Positions 1-5,546 of a DNA stretch of 5,668 nucleotides are shown here, piece after piece. Where the stretch lies: the NCBI GenBank assembly GCA_016650415.1, contig JAENVU010000104.1, forward strand, positions 1 through 5,668, read 5' to 3'. The translations under genes were made by a program, and so were the position numbers. The stretch's first letter is position 1. Every line of letters begins with the position of its first letter. Below the pieces are notes generated by a model. It was given only the letters and a program-made list of their open reading frames with translations, did not search any database and was not told the DNA's origin. The DNA is from Acidimicrobiia bacterium. GTDB lineage: Bacteria > Actinomycetota > Acidimicrobiia > IMCC26256 > JAENVU01.

Positions 1-13
1 GCCGAGCGGCCTA

Positions 14-42
14 TTGACTCTGCGTGGTGACATCGTCACGAT
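14..42 (+). promoter_or_regulatory. Possible promoter with an overlapping dyad upstream of the SGNH hydrolase
   Basis: TTGACT at 14-19 resembles a -35 box. With a 17-nt spacer, CACGAT at 37-42 is a poor -10 box. It would place the transcript start only a few bases before ATG 53, as in a leaderless mRNA. A GTGAC-ATC-GTCAC dyad at 27-39 lies in the spacer and could be an operator. If translation starts further upstream, this stretch is coding and the match is chance. Confidence 0.2.
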
Positions 43-52
43 CAGTGGTTCT

Positions 53-865
53 ATGCGAGCCAGGGGGGCGGCGATCGCAACGGTTCCGGCTTTGGTCGGA
101 GGCCTGTGGGCACAAGTTCATCGCGCCGCGCACGCGCCGCTCCCGCAGTTCGACGATCTCGACCTCACCGGTTCCTACGGCGGCTCGGATCGCGAGCCCG
201 GCACCGGTCGGGGAACCGAGCCGATCCAGGTCGCGGTCCTCGGCGACAGCACATTGACCGGGCCCGGACTCGACCACGCGAGCGAGGTGTTCGTCGCCCA
301 CGCCGCGCGCCAACTGCGCACACGGGTGCACCTCACGCGGTATGCCGTCGGCGGTTCCCGCATCGGCGACGTGTTCATGCACCAGCTCCCGGCGGCGCTC
401 GACGCGGCGCCCGATATCGCCGTGGTGTCGATCGGCGCGAACGACGCCATCCACTCCACCCCGCTCGCGCAGTTCGAACGTGATGTCCGCACGGTGGTCG
501 GCGCGCTCGATCGGGCGGGGATTGCCACCCTGGTCTGTGGTCTCATCGACCTCTCGGTCGTGCCGCGGGTACCGACCGCACTCAAGATGATGCTCGCCAT
601 GCGGGGCGCCGCCTACGAGCGCCGCAAGGCTCGAGCCGTGTACCCAGCCGCGCGCGCGGTCTACGTCGGAGCGTCTCCGGCCGTCAACCAAGCCTTTCGC
701 GCGCGCGGCGAGGAGTTCTTCACCGCCGACCGTTTCCACCCCAACGCGGCGGGTCACGAATGCTTGGCGTCCGGCCTGGTTCCGCATCTCACCGCGGCGA
801 TCGACGGCCTCGACCGGGTCGCGCGTTCTCGGTTCGCGCGGCCACGCAATCTCGCGCTCGTCTGA
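53..865 (+). CDS. SGNH/GDSL-type serine hydrolase (esterase/lipase-like), probably membrane-anchored or exported
   Basis: Predicted 270-residue esterase or acyl hydrolase of the SGNH fold. The family blocks appear in order: GDST at residues 64-67 with nucleophile S66, a block II glycine in YAVGGS (97-102), GAND at 128-131 (block III Asn130), and DRFHP at 226-230 supplying the D226/H229 pair. A hydrophobic stretch at residues 4-18 followed by a basic segment looks like a signal anchor or weak signal peptide, so the enzyme may act at or outside the membrane. The frame stays open to the left edge and has an in-frame TTG at 14. ATG 53 is preferred because it places the hydrophobic segment at the N-terminus, but no clear Shine-Dalgarno precedes it. 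A longer form starting at 14 or upstream of the window cannot be excluded. The substrate is unknown. The family call is firm; the start is less so. Confidence 0.85.
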   Translation: MRARGAAIATVPALVGGLWAQVHRAAHAPLPQFDDLDLTGSYGGSDREPGTGRGTEPIQVAVLGDSTLTGPGLDHASEVFVAHAARQLRTRVHLTRYAVGGSRIGDVFMHQLPAALDAAPDIAVVSIGANDAIHSTPLAQFERDVRTVVGALDRAGIATLVCGLIDLSVVPRVPTALKMMLAMRGAAYERRKARAVYPAARAVYVGASPAVNQAFRARGEEFFTADRFHPNAAGHECLASGLVPHLTAAIDGLDRVARSRFARPRNLALV

Positions 866-875
866 GAACGAGCGC
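854..875 (+). terminator. Hairpin overlapping the stop codon of the SGNH hydrolase, candidate terminator
   Basis: GCGCTCGT at 854-861 and ACGAGCGC at 868-875 are perfect 8-bp inverted arms around a 6-nt loop, CTGAGA, which contains the TGA stop (863-865). No T-run follows, so it is not a classical intrinsic terminator. U-tract-poor hairpins of this kind are often proposed as terminators in high-GC actinomycetes. It lies in the 41-nt gap before the crotonase and could separate the two transcripts or protect a 3' end. Confidence 0.45.
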
Positions 876-890
876 AGCCGTCGGGCGCAG

Positions 891-906
891 TGGGATGCTG
901 CGGGTC
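891..906 (+). promoter_or_regulatory. Possible -10 box and leaderless start for the crotonase gene
   Basis: TGGGAT at 891-896 resembles an actinomycete -10 element (TANNNT with one mismatch) and ends 10 nt before ATG 907. No Shine-Dalgarno is visible between them, so a leaderless transcript beginning at or near the ATG would fit. No convincing -35 box is seen. The call rests on spacing and on the hairpin just upstream. Confidence 0.22.
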
Positions 907-1683
907 ATGACCGACACCGTGCTCTACGACTGCGTGGACCATGTGGCCACGATCACCTACAACCGGCCGCAGGCGCTGAATGCCATCAACGGGGAACTTC
1001 GGCAGGATCTCAACGCGGCCTGGGAGCGGTTCCGGGCCGATGAGGAGGCCTGGGTCGGCATCGTGACCGGCGCGGGTCGCGCCTTCTGTGTGGGCGCCGA
1101 CCTGAAGGACGGCCGCGGATCGGTCGGGGAGTGGTCCGGCACGTTCTGGGAGATCCCGACGGTCAACTCGTTCGAGAGCGGCATGGAGATCTGGAAGCCG
1201 ACCATCGCGGCAGTGCCCGGCTATTGCCTCGGGTACGGACTCACATCGGTGTTGCGCTGCGACTTCGTGCTGGCGGCGGACGACGCGGAGTTCGGGTTCC
1301 CCGAAGTGGGGTTGGGGGTCCCCACCATCGTGGGCGCGATGCGGTTGCCCGGTCGGGTGGGGTGGTCGAACGCGATGGAGTTGTTGCTGACCGGTGATCG
1401 GATCGACGCGTCTGCGGCCAAGGACATCGGACTGGTGTGGCGGGTGGTGCCCCGCGACGACTTGATGGCCGAGGCCCGGCAACTCGCGGCGCGGCTCGTG
1501 GCGCGTGCCCCGCTCGCGCAACGAGCGACCAAGGAGATGGCGGCGCGCGGCCCCCAACTGCCGTGGGAAGACGCCCTGCGGTTCGGCGAATCGATGCGGC
1601 GAGTGGTCGCGGCGACCGAGGACGCAGCCGAAGGGATGCAGGCCGCGCGCGACGGGCGCACGCCGGTCTGGCGCGGTCGGTAG
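907..1683 (+). CDS. Crotonase-fold (enoyl-CoA hydratase/isomerase family) protein with atypical active site
   Basis: Predicted 258-residue crotonase superfamily protein, about the usual length, presumably acting on an acyl-CoA thioester in the cytoplasm. The opening (VATITYNRPQALNAIN, 13-28) is the typical first strand and turn. FCVGADLKD (60-68) is the first oxyanion-hole segment, GYCLGYGLTSVLRCD (105-119) the second, and FGFPEVGLGVP (129-139) carries the glutamate equivalent to rat mitochondrial Glu164 (here E133). The classical Glu144 position is T113, and the central glycine of the usual GGG is Y110. Simple enoyl-CoA hydration is therefore not assured; an isomerase, hydrolase or other crotonase activity is possible. 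ATG 907 is chosen because it starts just before the conserved fold; ATG 895 and an ATG at 760 would add a non-conserved Arg-rich extension. An SRPBCC gene follows after 9 nt. Confidence 0.88.
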   Translation: MTDTVLYDCVDHVATITYNRPQALNAINGELRQDLNAAWERFRADEEAWVGIVTGAGRAFCVGADLKDGRGSVGEWSGTFWEIPTVNSFESGMEIWKPTIAAVPGYCLGYGLTSVLRCDFVLAADDAEFGFPEVGLGVPTIVGAMRLPGRVGWSNAMELLLTGDRIDASAAKDIGLVWRVVPRDDLMAEARQLAARLVARAPLAQRATKEMAARGPQLPWEDALRFGESMRRVVAATEDAAEGMQAARDGRTPVWRGR

Positions 1684-1692
1684 GTTTCGGCG

Positions 1693-2130
1693 ATGGGTAC
1701 CTACGTGGTGGATCTCGAGCGAGTCACGACCGCGGCGCCCGAAATGGTCTGGCGCTGGCTGGCCGACGCGTCGTCGTGGAGTCAGTGGACGAAGCTGAGT
1801 CGCACGGTTCTCGAACGCGAGGGCAGTCCCGAGCCCGACGGTGTCGGCGCGGTCCGAAAGTTCACACGATCGGGAGGGTCGAGTCGGGAGGAGGTCGTCG
1901 CCTTCGACCCGCCCCGCCACTTTGCGTACGAGTTGCGCTCGGGCCTGCCGATCCGCAACTACCGGTCGGATGTCAGGTTGACCCCCGAGGGCACCGGCAC
2001 CCGGATCTCGTGGCACAGCGAGTTCGACCGGAAGTATCCCGGGACCGGCGCGCTGATGCGCCGACTCATTCGGTTCGTACTGTCCGACATCTCGGCCTCG
2101 CTCGTTCGCCACGCCGAACGCACCGCCTGA
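1693..2130 (+). CDS. SRPBCC-fold (polyketide cyclase/dehydrase-like) small protein
   Basis: Predicted 145-residue single-domain protein of the SRPBCC/START-like superfamily, whose members bind hydrophobic ligands in a deep cavity. The layout fits: a first strand (VVDLERVTTAAP, 5-16), the helix-loop signature ending in WLADASSWSQW (22-32), a strand around GVGAVRKF (50-57), the EEVVAFDPPRHFAYEL hairpin (66-81), a strand pair with the TPEGTGTRISW turn (97-107), and a long C-terminal helix (about 118-143) that would close the cavity. No catalytic residue can be assigned, so enzyme or ligand carrier is open. It starts 9 nt after the crotonase stop; AGG in that stop region (1682-1684) is a weak ribosome binding site at suitable distance. 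Co-transcription and possibly translational coupling with the crotonase are likely. The ligand is unknown. Confidence 0.8.
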   Translation: MGTYVVDLERVTTAAPEMVWRWLADASSWSQWTKLSRTVLEREGSPEPDGVGAVRKFTRSGGSSREEVVAFDPPRHFAYELRSGLPIRNYRSDVRLTPEGTGTRISWHSEFDRKYPGTGALMRRLIRFVLSDISASLVRHAERTA

Positions 2131-2148
2131 CCCCACCCCACATCCCAC

Positions 2149-2193
2149 CGTTTGGCGCGTGAGTGGCCCGAGCGCCTCGTTTTCCGCCAAACG
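2149..2193. repeat. 9-bp perfect inverted repeat with nested hairpin, possible operator or terminator
   Basis: CGTTTGGCG at 2149-2157 and CGCCAAACG at 2185-2193 are exact reverse complements separated by 27 nt. Inside the loop, CGAG (2169-2172) and CTCG (2176-2179) form a 4-bp stem on a 3-nt loop, followed directly by TTTT (2180-2183). As RNA this could be a two-tier structure ending the crotonase-SRPBCC transcript. As DNA the arms could be regulator half-sites. The arms hold the only AT-richer patch nearby (TTTGG/CCAAA), so the match is less likely to be a GC-composition artefact. Confidence 0.5.
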
Positions 2194-2257
2194 TGAGGAG
2201 GGGAGGTGCCGGCGGTCCACGGAGGGTGAGTCGAACGGCCGGTGGCGGCCACACTCC

Positions 2258-2280
2258 GCGCGCTCTACGCTGCGCGCTCT
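2258..2280 (+). promoter_or_regulatory. Candidate -10 box flanked by a 9-bp direct repeat, upstream of the lipoprotein gene
   Basis: GCGCGCTCT occurs at 2258-2266 and again at 2272-2280, with starts 14 nt apart. Between and overlapping them, TACGCT at 2266-2271 fits the actinomycete -10 pattern TANNNT. A transcript starting about 7 nt downstream would give a short leader of roughly 23 nt containing the Shine-Dalgarno at 2285-2291. No good -35 box is visible. The repeat copies could bind a regulator over the promoter, but in DNA this rich in GC chance repetition is possible. Confidence 0.3.
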
Positions 2281-2284
2281 TCCT

Positions 2285-2291
2285 GGGGAGG
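2285..2291 (+). promoter_or_regulatory. Ribosome binding site fixing the lipoprotein start
   Basis: GGGGAGG is a strong Shine-Dalgarno sequence 9 nt before ATG 2301. It decides this start over in-frame upstream GTG codons at 2163 and 2226. It is the clearest ribosome binding site in the window. Confidence 0.75.
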
Positions 2292-2300
2292 CGAGTGCAG

Positions 2301-4652
2301 ATGGGTAGCTCACGGCGTTGGTCGATCGTGGCGATCGCGGGCGCGACGGTCCTGGCGGGCTGTCGCGTTCCGGGGATCTACTTTCCCGGGCACGGGCCGG
2401 CGGAGCCGTCGGGGGTTCACATCACCGCTCCGCTGAACGCGAGTCAGGCGCCCGCGTCGGGCGATGTCAACGTCGACGTACGGCTCGACGCGGACCTCGA
2501 TCCCGCCACCCTCAAGATTTCGATCATCACCGGTTGGCCGGAGCCGACATCGAGCACGACCCTCAGCAGTAGCCGCATCACGCGCGATGGGACGGGTGGC
2601 ACCGTCGCGCTGCATGCGGCCGATCTCACTCCCGGACTCGTGACGATCCGGGCCCGCGCGTACCGAACCCATGGCGACGAGCGCGAGAGCGGATGGGCGA
2701 GCATCTCCTGGGAACCCGACGTTGCCGTGGGCACGGCCGGTCGGTGCGATCCGATCGCGACGAAGAAGTGCCTGATGCCGTTCCCGAACGACTTCTTCAC
2801 GGTTGCCGATCCGTCGAGTGCGACGGGCCGGCGCGTGCACTTCACGGCGTCGTCGATGCCGGTGAACTCCAGCGGTGTCGCCATTGATCCCACGGAATGG
2901 AACCGCAACGACGGCTTCAGCCCGGGCGCGATGATCGTGACGTACGCGCCCGGAGTCGATCTCGCCGTCACCGGTGCTGCGCCCATCACCGATATCGGCC
3001 GCTCTCTTCAGGCCGACCAGCCGATTGTGCTCATCGACGCCGCTACCGGCGAACGGTGGCCGGTCTGGTCGGAGTTGGACTCCCAGGCGGATCCCGCGAA
3101 CGAACCGGCACTGATCGTGCGCGTCGCGAAGAACCTCCCGGAGGGGCACCGGTTCATCGTCGCGATGCGGGACCTGCGAACTGCCGACGGCTCGCGCCTG
3201 CCGACCACGCGTGGCTTCGCGTTGTACCGGGACAACATCCCGACGTTTACTCCTGCCATCGAAGCGCGGCGCCCGCACATGGAATCGGTGCTTCACGATC
3301 TCGAGACGTTCGGCATCGCGCGGGGGAACCTCGACCTCGCGTGGGACTTCACCGTCGCGAGTGAGCAGAACCTTGCCGGCCGGTTGTTGCACATCCGCGA
3401 CGACGCCTTCGCCTCGCTGAACGGTGCGGCGCCGACATTCAACGTCGCATCCGTGGCTGACAACGTCGACGACCGCATCTTCCGTCGGGTCACCGGCACC
3501 TTCACCGTGCCCAACTACCTCACCGGCGATGGTTCACCCGGTAACCGGTTCAAGTACGCGCCGGGAGCCGGCGTCGATGCGCTCCCGATTCGAAACGGCA
3601 ATCTCGAGGCGCAGTTCATCTGCAACATCCCGAGGTCGATCAGCGTCGATGGGAACGATCCGGTCACGCGCGGTCGCGGCGCGATCTACGGCCACGGTCT
3701 GCTCGGCAGTCAGGGTGAGGTCAACGCGGGCAACGTGCGCACGATGGCCGATGACCATCGCATGGTCTACTGCGCGACCAAGTGGAGTGGCTTTGCCGAC
3801 GAAGACATCAGTGTCGCGGTCCAAACGCTGCAGGATGTCTCCAACTTTCCGAAGGTCGCCGATCGCACGCAACAAGGTTTCCTGAACCAGCTGTTCCTCG
3901 CGCGACTCGTGAAGGATCCGAACGGATTCGCGGCGAACGCCGCCTTCCGCTTGGGCGCCAGCGCGACGCCGGTGCTCGACGGCAGCGTCTTCTACGACGG
4001 CAACAGCCAGGGCGGCATCCTCGGCGGCGCGCTGACCGCCGTCGCGACCGACTTCACGCGCGCGGTGCTCGGCGTGCCCGGGATGAACTATTCGACACTC
4101 CTGCAGCGCAGCTCGGACTTCGAGACGTACAAGCAGATCCTCAACCCGGCGTACCCGAACGAACTCGACCGGGTCTTGTGGTTCTCGGTCGTGCAGATGC
4201 TGTGGGATCGGGCCGAAGCCAATGGCTACGCGGAGCACCTCACCGACCACCCGTATCCGGGAACCCCGCGCCACTCCGTGCTCTACGACGTTGCCTTCGG
4301 CGATCACCAGGTCGCGAACGTCACGGCCGAGGTCGCGGCGCGCACGGTCGGTGCCCGCATCCTGCTGCCGGGACTGGCGGCCGGTCGCAGTCCCGACGTC
4401 GTCCCGTTCTGGGGGATCACCCCGATCTCGTTCCTCCCCTGGAACGGTTCGGCGATCGTCTACTGGGACAGCGGCAACCCGCACCCGCCGCTCGGCAACG
4501 TCGCGCCGACCGAGCCCGAGTTCGGCAGCGACCCCCATGAGTTCCCGCGGCGTACCCCGGCCGCGCAACAGCAGAAGTCGGACTTCCTGCAAAACGGGGG
4601 CGTGCTCGTGGACACCTGTGGTGGTCAGGCGTGTCTCGCGCCGCCCGGCTGA
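2301..4652 (+). CDS. Large secreted lipoprotein with Ig-like N-terminal part and alpha/beta-hydrolase domain
   Basis: Predicted 783-residue exported hydrolase. Residues 1-21 form a lipoprotein signal peptide: basic start (RR at 5-6), hydrophobic core, and lipobox LAGC with C21 as lipidation site. Residues about 37-139 look like an Ig-like beta domain. A middle region from C149 to about 450 contains the segment CLMPFPNDFFT and a WNRNDGFSPG motif. The hydrolase core carries an oxyanion-type HGLLG (465-469) and the nucleophile elbow GNSQGG (567-572, Ser569). D668 in the GDHQV segment and H746 in DPHEF are my candidates for the rest of the triad. Besides C21 there are six cysteines (149, 157, 441, 491, 773, 778), an even number that suits disulfides outside the cytoplasm. 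Substrate is not evident; an ester, polyester or lipid is possible. Start and export are well supported, precise chemistry is not. Confidence 0.82.
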   Translation: MGSSRRWSIVAIAGATVLAGCRVPGIYFPGHGPAEPSGVHITAPLNASQAPASGDVNVDVRLDADLDPATLKISIITGWPEPTSSTTLSSSRITRDGTGGTVALHAADLTPGLVTIRARAYRTHGDERESGWASISWEPDVAVGTAGRCDPIATKKCLMPFPNDFFTVADPSSATGRRVHFTASSMPVNSSGVAIDPTEWNRNDGFSPGAMIVTYAPGVDLAVTGAAPITDIGRSLQADQPIVLIDAATGERWPVWSELDSQADPANEPALIVRVAKNLPEGHRFIVAMRDLRTADGSRLPTTRGFALYRDNIPTFTPAIEARRPHMESVLHDLETFGIARGNLDLAWDFTVASEQNLAGRLLHIRDDAFASLNGAAPTFNVASVADNVDDRIFRRVTGTFTVPNYLTGDGSPGNRFKYAPGAGVDALPIRNGNLEAQFICNIPRSISVDGNDPVTRGRGAIYGHGLLGSQGEVNAGNVRTMADDHRMVYCATKWSGFADEDISVAVQTLQDVSNFPKVADRTQQGFLNQLFLARLVKDPNGFAANAAFRLGASATPVLDGSVFYDGNSQGGILGGALTAVATDFTRAVLGVPGMNYSTLLQRSSDFETYKQILNPAYPNELDRVLWFSVVQMLWDRAEANGYAEHLTDHPYPGTPRHSVLYDVAFGDHQVANVTAEVAARTVGARILLPGLAAGRSPDVVPFWGITPISFLPWNGSAIVYWDSGNPHPPLGNVAPTEPEFGSDPHEFPRRTPAAQQQKSDFLQNGGVLVDTCGGQACLAPPG

Positions 4653-4674
4653 TCCGGCCGCCCGGTGCTCGCAC

Positions 4675-4708
4675 CTGACGATCGAGTCGGCCGATAGGGT
4701 CAGGGCTC
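4675..4708 (+). promoter_or_regulatory. Likely promoter for a leaderless amidase transcript
   Basis: TAGGGT at 4695-4700 is a good TANNNT -10 box ending 8 nt before ATG 4709, the spacing expected when transcription starts at the start codon. The AGGG at 4702-4705 is too close to the ATG to serve as a Shine-Dalgarno. CTGACG at 4675-4680 resembles a -35 box, but the 14-nt spacer is short, so it may not be used. The palindrome TCGGCCGA (4687-4694) abuts the -10 box and could be an operator. Confidence 0.45.
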
Positions 4709-5524
4709 ATGCGAGTGGCCGCGATCCAGATGTGTTCGACGCCGGACAAGGACCGGAATCTCGCGCTCGCCGGTGACCTGATCGCCGGCGCCGCCGCCTC
4801 GGGAGCCACGCTCGTCGCGCTGCCGGAACTGTTCAACTGCTGGGGGAGCGCGCGCGAGCTCCGCGACGGCGCCGAGCCGCTGGACGGACCGACGATCGCG
4901 TGGGCGCGCAAGCAGGCGAGCCATCACGGGATCACGCTGCTCGCGGGAAGCATCGTCGAGCGGAGTGCACGCGGTGGGGAGCACCTCCACAACGCATCGG
5001 CCCTCATCGACGAGCAGGGCGAGGTGGTCGCCACCTACCGCAAGATCCACTTGTTCGATGTCGACGTCCCGGGCGCCGTCCACCGCGAGTCGGCCACGAT
5101 CACCGCGGGGACCGACATCGTGGTGGCGGATGCGGGGCCGCTGCGGATCGGTATGGCGACGTGTTACGACCTGAGGTTTCCCGAGTTGTTCCGGGCGCAG
5201 CTGGCCGGCGGTGCGAACACGGTGGTGTTGCCGTCGGCGTTCACCGCGGCGACGGGCAAGGACCACTGGGAGCCGCTGCTGCGGGCCCGCGCGATCGAGA
5301 ACCAGGTGTTCGTGATCGCCCCGAATCAGCGCGGAAGTTCCACCGAGAAGCTGCACTGGCACGGCCGGTCGATGATCATCGACCCGTGGGGCATCGTGCT
5401 CGCCACCGCGCCCGACCGCGACTGTTTCATCACTGCGGACGTCGACCTCGACGCCCAAGCCAAGATCCGTGCGACCCTGCCGAGCGGCAACCATCGCCGC
5501 CCCGACCTCTTTGGAGAGCTGTGA
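4709..5524 (+). CDS. Carbon-nitrogen hydrolase (nitrilase superfamily, Nit/omega-amidase type)
   Basis: Predicted 271-residue cytoplasmic amidase of the nitrilase superfamily, full length for the family. The catalytic triad is clear: Glu40 in LVALPELFN, Lys112 in YRKIHLFD, and nucleophile Cys152 in ATCYDLRFPEL. The supporting glutamate is Glu188 in HWEPLLRARAIEN. The YRKIHLFD and CYDLRFPEL sequences resemble the Nit1/Nit2 branch, whose members hydrolyse deaminated glutathione or omega-amides such as 2-oxoglutaramate. A role in repairing or salvaging such side products is therefore plausible, but the exact amide cannot be read from sequence. ATG 4709 begins directly at the first beta strand (MRVAAIQM), so no other start is needed. 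The next gene begins 22 nt downstream, which suggests an operon. Confidence 0.9.
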   Translation: MRVAAIQMCSTPDKDRNLALAGDLIAGAAASGATLVALPELFNCWGSARELRDGAEPLDGPTIAWARKQASHHGITLLAGSIVERSARGGEHLHNASALIDEQGEVVATYRKIHLFDVDVPGAVHRESATITAGTDIVVADAGPLRIGMATCYDLRFPELFRAQLAGGANTVVLPSAFTAATGKDHWEPLLRARAIENQVFVIAPNQRGSSTEKLHWHGRSMIIDPWGIVLATAPDRDCFITADVDLDAQAKIRATLPSGNHRRPDLFGEL

Positions 5525-5532
5525 ACCCGAGC

Positions 5533-5537
5533 GAGGA
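5533..5537 (+). promoter_or_regulatory. Ribosome binding site of the partial oxidoreductase gene
   Basis: GAGGA ends 9 nt before ATG 5547 and supports that start over the in-frame ATG at 5559. It lies in the 22-nt gap after the amidase stop, so the gene can be translated from the amidase transcript. Confidence 0.5.
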
Positions 5538-5546
5538 CCGAATCTG

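Larger units (their letters stand above)
2131..2300. other. 170-nt intergenic region with several repeats before the lipoprotein gene
   Basis: No protein gene is supported here. In order it holds a C-rich run (2131-2149), a 9-bp inverted repeat with a nested hairpin (2149-2193), a purine-rich run (2195-2206), a small GGCCG/CGGCC hairpin (2237-2250), a 9-bp direct repeat flanking a possible -10 box (2258-2280), and a Shine-Dalgarno sequence (2285-2291). The upstream SRPBCC gene ends at 2130, so this region probably contains both a transcript end and a new promoter. Confidence 0.6.

Noticed and set aside
11..787. A - strand frame of about 258 codons opposite the SGNH hydrolase.
   Set aside because: Compositional shadow; the + strand carries all the SGNH blocks in order.
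760..906. Longer N-terminus for the crotonase starting at ATG 760 or 895.
   Set aside because: It would overlap the SGNH gene by about 100 nt and add an Arg-rich, non-conserved extension; the fold begins right after ATG 907.
2206..2229. A seven-residue leader peptide starting at GTG 2206 behind the purine run 2195-2200.
   Set aside because: It lies upstream of the best candidate transcript start for the lipoprotein and has no codon pattern suggesting attenuation.
2163..2300. Longer N-terminus for the lipoprotein from GTG 2163 or 2226.
   Set aside because: It would bury the lipoprotein signal peptide inside the chain; a strong Shine-Dalgarno and the signal peptide both favour ATG 2301.
754..2313. 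Open reading frame of about 519 codons on the - strand.
   Set aside because: It lies opposite the crotonase and SRPBCC genes, both with recognisable family motifs. Its translation is an Arg-, Gly- and Pro-rich string without domain patterns, as expected opposite GC-rich genes.
2310..4592. Two long - strand frames (2310-3392 and 3534-4592) opposite the lipoprotein gene.
   Set aside because: No recognisable motif, Arg-rich composition, and full overlap with a gene that has a ribosome binding site, lipobox and hydrolase motifs.
4641..4665. Possible terminator after the lipoprotein (CCGG-CTGAT-CCGG and repeated CCGCCCGG).
   Set aside because: The stem is only 4 bp and no T-run follows; such short motifs are expected by chance at this GC content.
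4700..5494. A - strand frame of about 264 codons opposite the amidase.
   Set aside because: It mirrors the amidase gene, whose catalytic residues are all present; no family resemblance on the - strand.
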